A stretch of DNA of 64,000 nt from Mesomycoplasma neurolyticum (GTDB taxonomy: Bacteria; Bacillota_I; Bacilli_A; Mycoplasmatales; Metamycoplasmataceae): NCBI RefSeq assembly GCF_900660485.1, contig NZ_LR214951.1, forward strand, positions 915,559 to 979,558. Reading direction: 5' to 3'. A model generated the notes under the pieces. That model was not told the DNA's origin and did no database searches. It saw nothing but the letters and a program-made list of their open reading frames with translations. Both the position numbers and the translations under genes were made by a program. Positions 35,247 to 44,923 of the stretch are shown one piece after another. Each line of letters begins with the position of its first letter. Positions within the stretch are counted from its first letter, which is position 1.

Positions 35247-35590
35247 TGTCTTCTATTTCAATAAGAAAAAAAGAATCTCACTATCATTTGATTTTATCAC
35301 AAATTTTTCAAGAAGAATTTCAACACTCAGATGTTATTGGTTTGACTATTACAGAAGTAAGATTATCTAATGATGGTTCACATTTAAAAGTTTATTTATC
35401 TTTTGAACAAAGAGAAAAAAAAGGTTTAATTGCTGTTGATAATGCAAAAGCTTTTATTAGAAGAGAATTAGCTCATCGCATCAATGCTAGAAGGGTGCCT
35501 GAATTGCATTTTTTTATTGATGAAGTAGCTGAATATGCAAATAAAATAGAAAATATTCTTCAACAAATAAAGGAAAAAGAAAATAAATAA
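35246..35590 (+). CDS. rbfA: Ribosome-binding factor A
   Basis: A 114-residue single KH-type domain protein needed for 30S maturation and 16S rRNA 5' end processing. Family segments: an N-terminal helix ending in LILSQIFQEEF, then TITEVRLSNDGSHLKVYLSF and ELAHRINARRVPELHFFID. It starts within the infB stop (TAATG) and ends the operon. Confidence 0.93.
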   Translation: MSSISIRKKESHYHLILSQIFQEEFQHSDVIGLTITEVRLSNDGSHLKVYLSFEQREKKGLIAVDNAKAFIRRELAHRINARRVPELHFFIDEVAEYANKIENILQQIKEKENK

Positions 35591-35612
35591 AAGTGCATTA
35601 AGCACTTTTTTT
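35589..35612. terminator. Terminator after rbfA
   Basis: AAAAGTGC (35589-35596) and GCACTTTT (35602-35609) form an 8-bp stem around ATTAA and run into T7. It lies between convergent rbfA and the accessory block. Confidence 0.8.
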
Positions 35613-35630
35613 AATAAGATTTTAAATGGG

Positions 35631-35933
35631 TTATAGTGACATACCATAAATAATAGTGTAATATAACAATATTATAAATAGCACTAAAAAAACAGAAATA
35701 ACTATTCCGAAAGATTTTACATTTTTTATAAAAATGAGTTTATTATCTTTTATGTTGTTATCTTTTAGTATAGTTTTGTCTCTTTTTATTGTATAAATAA
35801 AAGCAAAAATAAAAGTAACTAATAAAATTGTTACTCAACTTAAAAGGAATAAAGAAAAAACAAATGATTTTTTTGGAAAATCATCAGCATTTTGGAATAT
35901 CCTAAAAATTACGTATAAGAATTTAAGAAACAT
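35631..35933 (-). CDS. Small two-TM hypothetical protein (module 2, third gene)
   Basis: A 100-residue protein with two TM helices at about 23-47 (FVFSLFLLSWVTILLVTFIF) and 75-97, joined by a charged loop. Unrecognised. AAAGGTG lies five bases before the ATG. It is the last gene of the minus-strand block and 59 bases downstream of the two-TM gene at 35993-36886. No counterpart exists in the other module. The same TM-loop-TM plan and an MFL start occur in the small gene at 50485-50889, a weak likeness. Confidence 0.65.
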
Positions 35934-35992
35934 TTTTCACCTTTTTTATATATTTTTTATTATAAAAATTTATTTTTTAAAAAGTAACAATT

Positions 35993-36886
35993 TTATTTAT
36001 TTTGATTTGTTGAATAATAATTTATAAAATCATCAACAAAAGTTAAAAAACTGTTTGTTCTTTCAATAATAAATTTTTTTATTTTATCTTCTTTATATAA
36101 TGTTTTAATACTAAAAAAATTTTCTCCTATTTCTCATAATTTATCATGAAAAACAATTCATTTATAACCGCTTACAATAATTTCTTTATTAAACTTCCAA
36201 TTTTTATCAATAAAATGAATTTTATTAATATTTTCATCATGAAAATATATATACAATTCTAGATAATCAAAAATTAAAATATTACATATTTTATTATTAA
36301 TTGTATGTAGTTTAAAAGAAATTAATTCCAAATTTTTTAAAAGAAAAAATTTTTCATTACCCTGAAAATATTTTTTAATATTGTTTTTTTCTTTTATAAT
36401 TGTTCAATGCAAATTATCAAATTCTCAAGGTTTCAATTCTTCTATTTTAATAATATTTTGAAATTCTTCTTTATGTTCTTCAAAATATTCAGATAAGAAA
36501 TCTTTTCTTAATTCAAAATTAAATAATCTTTTTTTATTTTTAAATTTTAAAAGATTTTTATTTTTTATTTTTTTATCATTTTTAAATATAATAATAAACA
36601 TTAAAGAAAATATCAAAATTAGAAGTGAAATAACAGAGAAAAAACACAATATAATAACTTTTAATGAAAATGATTTTATGTTTTTATTAGCTGCATCATA
36701 AATAATTAATGAAACAGCAATAACAGTAATAATTAAAACAAAAATAAGTGATAACACAGAAAGTAATATAAAAAGGGCAGTTAAATTAGAGACTATTTCT
36801 TTCTTTCTTTGAATTTTTATCAAACATTTATTATTTTTTTGTTTAGCACACAATCTTGAGTTTCAATTTATTTTTTTATTTTTCAT
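35993..36886 (-). CDS. Two-TM hypothetical protein, paralogue of 37370-38266
   Basis: A 297-residue protein. N-terminal INWNSRLC motif, then two TM helices (about 37-60 and 78-104), then about 190 soluble residues with FLSEYFEEHKEEFQNIIKIE and a C-terminal FIIERTNSFLTFVDDFINYY. Each of these has a match in the protein at 37370-38266, so the two are diverged paralogues. The ATG overlaps the stop of the upstream 136-codon gene by 11 bases. No known domain recognised. Membrane-anchored with a large cytosolic or external domain; side unknown. Confidence 0.72.
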
Positions 36887-37286
36887 TAGTTATATGAAAG
36901 TAGTATAAGTCATTCACAAAAGAAGCGGCTGTAACAATATAATCTAAAATGTTTATAATTGTTCCTATAGGCGAAGCTCAAGCAGTGGCTAGTAATGCCA
37001 CTTTTTTTGTACCTACTTTATTGCTTATACTAACAATTTTTTGGTTTATTTTTTTAACTAAATTTATTTGAGTTAAAAAATTTAAATTTCACTTTTTTTT
37101 AGTAAATTTAGAAATTAAAAGAAATCCATTTTTAGTATTATTTTTTATATAATTAAGAATTTTGTTTTGAAATACAGCACCTTGTGGTGTGGATTGAAAA
37201 AATTTAAATATTAATAATTTATCTCATTTAATTTTATGAGTTTTAATTTCTTTTTCTAATTTAGATATTAAATTGTTAATTTTCAT
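36876..37286 (-). CDS. Short relative of the 555-aa module protein, WASPI motif
   Basis: A 136-residue protein starting MKINNLISKLEKEIK, close to the MKISNLILK start of the 555-residue protein at 38259-39926. Its C-terminal part (NGFLLISKF, then KKVALLATAWASPIGTIINI and a membrane-compatible end) matches that protein's last 90 or so residues. The long middle region is missing, so it looks like an internally shortened copy. AAGGGAC precedes the ATG, and the promoter block at 37312-37334 is identical to that of the long gene. Overlaps the next gene by 11 bases. Function unknown. Confidence 0.7.
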
Positions 37287-37311
37287 TTTAGTCCCTTATT
37301 TTCATTTTAGT

Positions 37312-37334
37312 TAATAATTTAATTATATTACTAA
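37312..37334 (-). promoter_or_regulatory. 23-bp promoter block, copy 2
   Basis: Identical over 23 bases to 39946-39968. On the minus strand it holds AATATAATT (TATAAT at 37322-37327), about 36 bases before the start of the 136-codon gene. Confidence 0.65.
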
Positions 37335-37369
37335 GTAAAGAAATTTTTTATTTTTGATTTATTAGTCTT

Positions 37370-38266
37370 TTATAAAGTGTAATGTTCTATAATATTATCA
37401 ATAAATTTTAAAAATATGTAAGTTTGATTTATCACAAATTTTTTTATTTCAGATTCGCTATAAATTGTTTCGATTTTATAAAGATGATTTTGCTTTTTTA
37501 ATGTTTTATAATTAAAACTTACAAATTCTATTTTTTTAATTTTTATTTTTTCAGCTAATAATCAATCTGGAAAATTTATGTCTTTTTTTTCATCATTTTT
37601 TTCTTTATAAAAAAACGTTAAATCAAACCTATTTCAAATTAAAAAATGATTTATTTCACCATTATAATTTTCAATTTTGAATAAGTTGTAGTTAATATCT
37701 TTTAATAAAACAGTTTTATCAGAAAAAATCTTTCTTTTATAACTAGGATTATAAAGCAAAATTGTTTTCTTCAAAAAAAATCATTGTTCATTAGTTAATT
37801 CGGATGAAGTTACTTCATTAATAGATTTAATATTCTTAAATTTTGATTTATATTCTTCAAAATATTCAACTAAAAAATTTTTTTTGATTTGAAAAGTAAT
37901 TTCACAATTTTGACTTTGGCACAAGAAAAAATTTTTTTTATTTTTCTTTTTTTCTTTATAAATAATGACTTTAGTAATTATAAATAACAAAATACCAAAA
38001 ATACCACTTAAAGACAACATCAAAATATTTTTCAATGTTACAAAACCAAAAGATTTATATTCTTTAAATACTTTATCTATTGAAATCACAAAAATAATGC
38101 TAGAAGAAATTAAACAAGAGATGTAAATAATCAATAAAAAAAGATAAAAAAAAGCTTTTCAGTTATTTTTATTACTTATTAGTGAAAAATTCAATAAACA
38201 AATATCATCATCATCATCAACATCAATAGGACATATTCTTGATTTTCAATCTATTTTACTATTCAT
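37370..38266 (-). CDS. Two-TM hypothetical protein, paralogue of 35993-36886
   Basis: A 298-residue protein with the start motif KIDWKSRIC, an Asp run (DVDDDDD), two TM helices (about 38-62 and 80-103) and a soluble C-terminal domain with FLVEYFEEYKSKFKNIKSI and FVINQTYIFLKFIDNIIEHY. It matches the 297-residue protein of the second module in length, layout and these motifs. Its ATG lies inside the last codons of the 555-residue gene (8-base overlap). The constant pairing suggests both products act together. No known family recognised. Confidence 0.72.
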
Positions 38267-39926
38267 TTAAATACTCTATATCATTAATTGCAGAACCTAT
38301 TGTTAATATGTCATCCAAAAAAGAAATAAATGAAGAAATTGGTGATGCTCAAGTAGTACTTATTAATAATGTTTTTTTTAAAGAAATTTTTGTTGTCATT
38401 TTTGATATGGCTTGAACAATTTTTTTTGTAATAATATTATTTTTTGTTAGCATTGCACTTAAAAAACCATTATTAATTTTAAACAAATTTTTTTTAGAAA
38501 AAAAACTAGCAAATTTTTTTAAGACTCATTCAACTGATTTTCCAGTACTTTCAAAAATAAACTTATGAAATTCTTTAGCTTTTTCTGTAATACTAAAAAA
38601 TTTATATATGTCTTTTAAACTTAATTGAATATTTGTTTTTTGTAATTTTTGTTTTAATTCAGAAATTATTTTTTTTGTTTCAATTTTATTTTTAAAATTT
38701 TTTTTAATTTCTTGAATTTTTTCTGAATTTAAAAAATTTTCAATTTCATTAATATTGTTCTCAATTTCATTTTCAGTTTTTTTACCTTCCACAGAAAAAT
38801 AAGTCATTATTCCTGCTTGTATACCTGCAGCAACAGAATGTGCTATTGTTATCCCAAAATTAAAAAAAGATGCAGTAGTGTATGTAGCGGCAATAGCTCA
38901 AGCAGCAGCAGTTAAAACAATAGAAAGTCCATTAAAAATTTTTATATTTTTTAAATAATTTTTAAAACTTTTATTTTTGTTTTCTAATTTTTTTATAAAA
39001 TCTACAACTTTATTTATATCATTTTCAGCTTCTTCTAAAAAATTAATAGTTTTATTTATTTCATCATCACTTAATACAAAATTATCATTTTCAATTATTT
39101 TTTTATCTTGATTTATTTGTGTATCTTTTTCTTCTATGTTTTCATTGTTTATAAATGTTTTTTCTGTTAAATCATTATTTTTTTTTTCTTTTAATTTGAA
39201 TGGCCCTCACTTATATTGAGAGTAATCAAATTTAAAATTTTTTATAACATCTTTTATTTCTAATTCATTTGTTAAATTACTTAATTTTATTTTGCTTGTT
39301 ATGTCACTTATTTTTATTTCACCTTTTAAAATACCTTTTAAATTATTATTAAATTCATTTTCAAAATTTATTTTTTCATTTTCATTTAACATATTTTTTT
39401 CTAGAAAATATTTTCGTTTATTTTTTAAGTCTATTTCAATAAAATTATTATCAAAACTATATTCTTTAAGATTAAATTTTTCTTTTGTCATATGATTTGA
39501 TAAATTCTCATAAAATTTTTGAATTATTACTTTTTTGTCAGTGTCATTTGTTTCTATTCCGCTTATAAAACCATATATATATTTAGTGATTAATTCAAAT
39601 TTATTTAAAGAATCTTTATTATTTAAAATGTTTCTATACAAGTTATTATTTATAAATCGACTTGCTAAATTTTCACCTACATTATTTAAGAAGAATTCAT
39701 GTCTTTCCTCTACTTCTTTTTCACTTTTTTTCATCAAATATTCACCATAAGCTTGTGGTGTTAAATTAATTATTCCCCCATCACCTTCCATCACTGTTTT
39801 ATATAACATGCCTTTGTCTTCTAAAGAACTGTCTTTTCTTAACAACATAGAACTTTCCTCTATTGGGGCTATTGTAGCTATTGCAGGTGTTAAATCAGTT
39901 TTTAATATTAAATTGCTAATTTTCAT
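38259..39926 (-). CDS. Large module protein with Ala-rich membrane segment and WASPI motif
   Basis: A 555-residue protein that I do not recognise. No signal peptide or lipobox is visible. The first 250 or so residues are polar, followed by an acidic linker. Next is an alanine-rich hydrophobic stretch (about 337-372, LTAAAWAIAATYTTASFF, then AHSVAAGIQAGIMTYF), a Lys/Glu-rich coiled-coil-like region (about 375-440), and a C-terminal hydrophobic segment with KKTLLISTTWASPISSFISF. AAGGAAT precedes the ATG. It heads a two-gene module with the two-TM protein downstream. Layout resembles membrane-inserting effectors, but this is conjecture. Confidence 0.7.
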
Positions 39927-39945
39927 CTTTTATTCCTTTTTTGAC

Positions 39946-39968
39946 TAATAATTTAATTATATTACTAA
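39946..39968 (-). promoter_or_regulatory. 23-bp promoter block, copy 1
   Basis: TAATAATTTAATTATATTAC plus TAA, the same 23 bases as 37312-37334. Minus-strand TATAAT at 39956-39961, about 30 bases before the 555-codon gene. Confidence 0.65.
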
Positions 39969-40054
39969 TAAACAAATTTTTATTTTTATTTTTATAGTTT
40001 ATAAAAAACATTAATTTGCCTTTTTTTATTGTTTTTTTCACTTTTTTTACTATT

Positions 40055-40082
40055 TTCTACAAAAAAAAAAAAAAGTTAAAAT
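40055..40082 (+). promoter_or_regulatory. nagB operon promoter with A14 spacer
   Basis: TTCTAC (40055-40060, possible -35), then 14 consecutive A (40061-40074), GT, and the -10 TAAAAT (40077-40082). The spacer is 16 bases and nearly all homopolymer, so slippage would change spacing directly. Confidence 0.6.
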
Positions 40083-40098
40083 TTTTTTGTGATAACTA

Positions 40099-40110
40099 AT
40101 TTTGCAAAAT
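40099..40110. promoter_or_regulatory. Palindrome ATTTTGCAAAAT, candidate operator of nagB operon
   Basis: A perfect 12-bp palindrome centred about 22 bases after the -10 box. It is enclosed by a second inverted repeat, TTTTTTGTGA (40083-40092) and TCACAAAAAA (40116-40125). A related site lies in the sugar-ABC promoter. Confidence 0.5.
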
Positions 40111-40137
40111 ATTTTTCACAAAAAATGAAAGGAGCAA

Positions 40138-40902
40138 ATGAAAATAATTATTTTTTCAAAAGTAAATGATTTGCAAAAATATGTAGCTAATTTGTTTATT
40201 GAGCAAATTAAACAAAATCCTAACTCAGTTTTAGGCTTTGCAACAGGAGTTTCTCCTGTTGCTGCATATCAATTACTAATTGAAGATCATAAAAAAAATA
40301 AAACATCTTGAAAAAACATTACAACTTTTAATTTAGATGAATTTGTTGGTTTGAATCCTGAGCATCCTGAAGCATTCATTAAACAAATGAAAAATAATCT
40401 TTTTGATCATATAGATGTTCAAAAAGAAAATATTTTTATACCAAATGGGAATGCAAAAAATTTAAATCAAGAAGCTTTAAATTACGAAGAGTTAATTGCT
40501 AATAAATTAATTGATTTTCAATATATTTCTTTAGGGGTAAATGGTCACATGGCATATAATGAACCAGGTACAAACCCTAATAAAGGAACACATGTTGCAA
40601 ATTTAACAAAAGAAACAATTAATGATTTAGTAGTTAAAAACAAGTTTGATTCTTATGAAAAAAGCCCAAAAGAAGCTATTACTATGGGCATTCAAACTAT
40701 TTTAAAATATACTAAGAAAATAATTATGGTGTCTTTTGGCGAAAATAAAGCTTTAGTTACTAAAAAAATGTTGGAAGAAAAACCAAATAATGATGTAACA
40801 GCTTCTTATTTACAATTTCATCCTAATTGTACTTTTATTTTGGATGAAAAAGCAAGTAAATTTTTAAGTCAAGAAACATTAAACAAAGCTGAAAGAAGAT
40901 AA
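40138..40902 (+). CDS. nagB: Glucosamine-6-phosphate deaminase
   Basis: A 254-residue isomerase/deaminase that turns glucosamine-6-phosphate into fructose-6-phosphate and ammonia. TFNLDEFVGLNPEHPEAF carries the family Asp67; LGVNGHMAYNEPGTNP has His137 and Glu142. The stretch before that His is about two residues shorter than in common NagB (GIGxxGH). AAAGGAG lies six bases before the ATG. First gene of a unit with the PTS permease and aldolase. It completes the NagA route from GlcNAc-6-phosphate. Confidence 0.92.
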
Positions 40903-40903
40903 A

Positions 40904-42583
40904 ATGACAAAAACTGTTGAAATAAAAACATTTTTCAACAAATTCTTAAATCAGTTACAAAGATTAGGAAAATCTATAATGTTTCCAATTGCAGTGTTGC
41001 CAATTGCAGCACTTTTATTAAGAATTGGTTCGTTAATAGAAGATCCATATTCAAATAATTCAGAAAATATTGCTTATGCACAAAAAATAATTGGACAAAT
41101 AATTTCCGCTCCTGGAAAAATTGTTTTTGAAAATTTATCATTAATTTTTGCTATAGGTATAGCCTTTGGTTTTGCCAAAGATAATAGAGGGGAAGCTGCT
41201 TTAGTTGGGGCTATTGTTTGATTAGGCTATACTGCTCTTTTAAGAGAAAATGTTTTACCTAATCTTATTTGATCGAAAGTTTCAACTTTTGAAGTAGAAA
41301 CAATTATAAAAGAAAATGAAGTAGAAAAAAAAATAATAGAATACAAAAGTCAATTACTTTACTTTTTAAAAAACGGTGAAGTAAAATATCAATTAGACAC
41401 AGGTGTATTTGGTGGAATAATTAGTGGTGCAATAGTTGCTAAAATTTATAACAAGTTTAAAGATGTAAAGCTTCCAACAGCTTTATCATTTTTTGGAGGA
41501 AGAAGATTTATTCCAATGCTTGGAATTTTAGCTATTGTTCCATTAGCTTTTGTTTTTGCAATTATTTGACCATTAATTCAATTTATATTAATAAAATTAG
41601 GAACTTCACTTAGTTCACAAAATGGTTTTTTAAAAGGCTTTTTTGCAGGAATTTATGCATTATTTAACAGACTTTTGCAACCTTTTGGTCTACATCATAT
41701 TATTAATACATTTGTGTGATTCCAATTACCCATTGAAGGAACAACATTAGCAGGAGTTAACGAAACAATTAATGGTGACATTGTTGCTTTTCAAAAGGGA
41801 TTAATTAATTCAGGAACATTTACTTCAGGATTTTTTCCTTTATTTTTAGGAGGGTTGCCTGGAGCTGCTTTAGCTATGATTTTAACTACTAATAAAGCAA
41901 AAAGAAAACAAATGATGTATTTCTATGGTGGTGCAGCTCTTGTTTCATGATTAACAGGAATTGATGAACCATTAATTTTTGCCTTTATTTTTATAAGTCC
42001 ATTATTATACTTAGCTAATGCATTTTTAACTGCAATATTTTATATGTTTGTAACATGAACAGGATCGGCTATTGGAATTGGTTTTTCAGCAGGTTTCATT
42101 GATTACCTTGTTTCATTCCCAAGATCATGACAAATTGCAACTAAAGTCGGAGTTTTAGCTAATCCACTTTGAATTTGAGTATTTTCTGCAATTATGTTTG
42201 CTATTTATTTTGTTGTCTTTTATTTTTCAATTAAAAAATTTGACATTAAAATACCTGGTAGAGAAAATGAAGAAATTACTTATTTAAAAGATGAATTTAC
42301 TAAAAGTAAACTTTCAACACATGAGCATTACTATAAAATAGCAAAAGCAATTTTAAAAACAATAAAAAAAGAAAATATTGAAATTGTTGAAAATTGTGCT
42401 ACAAGATTGAGATTAACACTAAAATCTAATTCAAAAGATAAAATAGATGATAAAATAATAATTCAATCTGGTGCAAGAGGTGTTGTGAGATTAGGAAACA
42501 AAGGTTATCAAATAATTATTGGAACTGATGTTGAAAAAGTAGCTGATATACTAAAGGATTTAATGAAAAACGATGCAAATTAA
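40904..42583 (+). CDS. PTS EIICB permease, glucose/N-acetylglucosamine family
   Basis: A 559-residue PTS transporter. The EIIC domain begins QRLGKSIMFPIAVLPIAALL and has about ten TM helices, with FGLHHIINTFVWFQL and LTGIDEPLIFAF as the substrate-site segments. The C-terminal EIIB domain has the phosphocysteine in ENCATRLRLTL (Cys498). No EIIA is fused. Being next to nagB suggests N-acetylglucosamine or glucosamine as substrate (inference). It starts one base after nagB and overlaps the aldolase by 11 bases. Confidence 0.9.
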
Positions 42584-43409
42584 AAATTTTTCAAAATATT
42601 TACAAAATTTAGTTAAAAAAAATAAACCTATTTTAGCTTTTAATGTTATTAATTTAGAAACATTAAAAGCAGTAATTAAAGCAGGCGAAGAAACAAAAGT
42701 GCCTTTAATTATTCAATTGACACCTAGTGCAATTGAATACGCAAATTACGATTTATTTATTCCAGCTGTTAAAAAAGCTATTCAAAATTCTAAGGCAAAA
42801 TTCGCTTTACATCTAGATCATTGTCAGGATTTAAAACTTATAAAAAAAGCAATTAAAGACGGTTTTAACTCCATTATGTATGATGGCTCAATTTTACCAA
42901 TAGAAGAAAATATTGAATTTTCAAATAAAGTCAAAAAAATAGCTTTAAATACAGTTTTAGAACTAGAAATTGGTAAAATAGGTGGAAAAGAAGAAAATGT
43001 AGTTGAACAAAATGTTGAAATTTTAGACATAAAAGATATTGAATTTTTTTATCAAAAAACTAAAAGCGAACTCTTAGCAATAGCTTTTGGTACATCACAT
43101 GGTATATATAAAAAAGAAGCGAATTTAAATTTTGAAATTCTAAAAAAATTCAAAAAAAAATTCCCGCATGCTGCATTAGTTATGCATGGAACCAGTGGAT
43201 TAGAAATTCAAGATATTCAAAAATCTATTAAAGCTGGTATCACTAAAATTAATATTGCCACTGATTTGCTTATTAGTTATACAGAGGCGTTTCAAAATTT
43301 TGTAAATAAAAATCCCAAGATTTACGATTTAAGAAAAATTAATAATTATGCAATTGATAAAACTAAAGAAAAAGTTATTTTTTATATTAATAATTTAGTT
43401 TTAAATTAA
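42573..43409 (+). CDS. Class II fructose/tagatose-bisphosphate aldolase
   Basis: A 278-residue zinc aldolase. ILAFNVINLETLKA is the N terminus, LHLDHCQD holds a zinc His and the catalytic Asp, and LELEIGKIGGKEE, AFGTSHGIYK and VMHGTSGLEI carry the remaining zinc and phosphate residues. KINIATDLLISY closes the active site. It splits fructose-1,6- or tagatose-1,6-bisphosphate to trioses. The nagB neighbour fits fructose-6-phosphate entering glycolysis. The tagatose form (GatY/AgaY) cannot be excluded. Confidence 0.88.
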   Translation: MQIKNFSKYLQNLVKKNKPILAFNVINLETLKAVIKAGEETKVPLIIQLTPSAIEYANYDLFIPAVKKAIQNSKAKFALHLDHCQDLKLIKKAIKDGFNSIMYDGSILPIEENIEFSNKVKKIALNTVLELEIGKIGGKEENVVEQNVEILDIKDIEFFYQKTKSELLAIAFGTSHGIYKKEANLNFEILKKFKKKFPHAALVMHGTSGLEIQDIQKSIKAGITKINIATDLLISYTEAFQNFVNKNPKIYDLRKINNYAIDKTKEKVIFYINNLVLN

Positions 43410-43411
43410 TT

Positions 43412-43460
43412 AAAAAAAATCACCTTTAAACTTTTTTAAAAGAATAAGGGTGATTTTTTT
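43412..43460 (+). terminator. Terminator after the nagB-PTS-aldolase unit
   Basis: A-rich run plus ATCACC pairs with GGTGAT plus T-rich run; the upper stem TT/AA has a bulged G. T7 follows. Confidence 0.65.
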
Positions 43461-43605
43461 AATGCCTTTTTTATATTATTTTTTAAAAATCAAACTCAAA
43501 AAACTTATAAATTTTATAATATTTGTTTTTTTTAAAAAGCATTTTTTTTGTTTTTTTTCTATTTTCCATAAATTTAATATTTTTTTTATTCTTTTTATTT
43601 TTTTC

Positions 43606-43632
43606 TTTGCAAAAAAAAAAAAAAAATATGAT
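43606..43632 (+). promoter_or_regulatory. Sugar-ABC promoter with A16 spacer
   Basis: TTTGCA (43606-43611) followed by a run of 16 A in total (43611-43626) and the -10 TATGAT (43627-43632). The whole spacer is homopolymer A. Confidence 0.62.
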
Positions 43633-43647
43633 TTTTTTGCAAAAAAA
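43632..43647. promoter_or_regulatory. 16-bp palindrome T7GCA7, candidate operator of sugar-ABC operon
   Basis: TTTTTTTGCAAAAAAA, a perfect palindrome at the expected start site. Its centre is 30 bases from the centre of the TTTGCAAA at 43607-43614, about three helical turns. Confidence 0.5.
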
Positions 43648-43695
43648 CATTGTGTTTTTTATGTGAAATATCAAAAAATGAAAGGATAAAAAAAT

Positions 43696-44913
43696 ATGAA
43701 AAAAAAATTAAGTTTTTTATGATTATTAGCTGTGCCAGCATTGTCAACTGTGGCAATAGCAAGTTCATGTAATGAACAAAAAGAACAAAAAGAAACTAAA
43801 GGATTTACAAAAACAGCTGTAAATGCAACATCACCTCGTGTTGCTTTAACAGATCCTGAAAATCCAAGATGAGTTAAAGCGCAAACAGAATTTTTAAATA
43901 ACTTTGACTCATTATCACAAGGAGCAGCAGCAACTTTAGCAAAGACACAACAAGAACAAAATACATGAATTGATACTGCTATTTCAGGTGGAACATCAGG
44001 TTTAATTATTGGTTCTATTAATGGTGAATCTTTAGCAAAACAATTGAGAGATGCAAAAAATAAAAAAATTCCTGTAATTGCATATGATAGATTAATTTCA
44101 GGTACAACAGATTATGATTGATATCTAACATATGATAATTGAAAAGTTGGTACACTACAAGGATTAACATTAGCAACAAGTTTATTAGGTAAAACAGGTG
44201 AAAGATTCAAAACAAAAGAAGAAGCTTTAGATTATTTAAAAGCAAATCCAATAAAAGAAGACAAAATAATTATTTTGATGGGTGGAGCATCTTCTGATAA
44301 TAATTCACAATTATTCTATGGCGGTGCAATGGAAGTTTTAAAACCATTAATTGATGAAACAAAAGAAAAAGAACATAAAATCATGATTAAAGGTCGTGAA
44401 ACAAAAGAACAAGTTCTTCAAAATGATTGAAGCTATGATGAAGGAAGAACTAGAGTTCAAACTACTTTAACTGCTTTAAGTGAAAGCGAGAAATCACAAG
44501 TTAGAGGTGTTTTAGCTCCTAATGATGGAATGGCACAAGCTGCTGTGACAGCATTAAAAACTACAAATATAGACACAACCAAAGTATTTATTACAGGTCA
44601 AGATTTTAATGACTTTATTGTACCTCTTATTAAAGAAGATAGTGTAAATATGACTATTTTCAAACCTGATAAAGAACTATCTTATGCTTCAATTGTTCTT
44701 TTAAATATTCTAATTGAAGAAAATAAAAATAATGCAAATTCTTCAGCAGAAGATATTTTCAAAAAAGTAGAAACTAAATTTAAAGAAAAATTCCCAGAAA
44801 AAGGAATGATTTTAGATAAACAACAATATGAAAAATCAACAGGTGTAAAAGTAAATACAATTCTTTTAGAACCTACAATTGTAACTAAAGATAACATTGA
44901 CACATTTAAATAA
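43696..44913 (+). CDS. Sugar ABC transporter substrate-binding lipoprotein (XylF/RbsB type)
   Basis: A 405-residue lipoprotein. Signal peptide with a lipobox AIASSC (Cys25), the site for lipid attachment on the outer membrane face. The mature part resembles periplasmic sugar-binding proteins of the xylose/ribose group: AISGGTSGLIIGSING, IPVIAYDRLISGTTDYDWYL, VRGVLAPNDGMAQAA and VFITGQDF. Pentose or similar sugar is likely; the exact ligand cannot be told. AAAGGA lies before the ATG. First gene of a binding protein-ATPase-permease unit. Confidence 0.9.
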
Positions 44914-44923
44914 TAATTCAAAA

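Noticed and set aside
39927..40137. Possible origin or CRISPR-like repeat region because of many homopolymer runs
   Set aside because: No regular repeat-spacer structure and no DnaA-box cluster; the runs are explained by promoter and AT bias.
43450..43689. ORF of 79 codons on plus and an overlapping 63-codon ORF on minus (43483-43674)
   Set aside because: Products are almost only Phe, Lys and Ile from T and A runs, and the region holds the poly(A) promoter. No ribosome site or family features.
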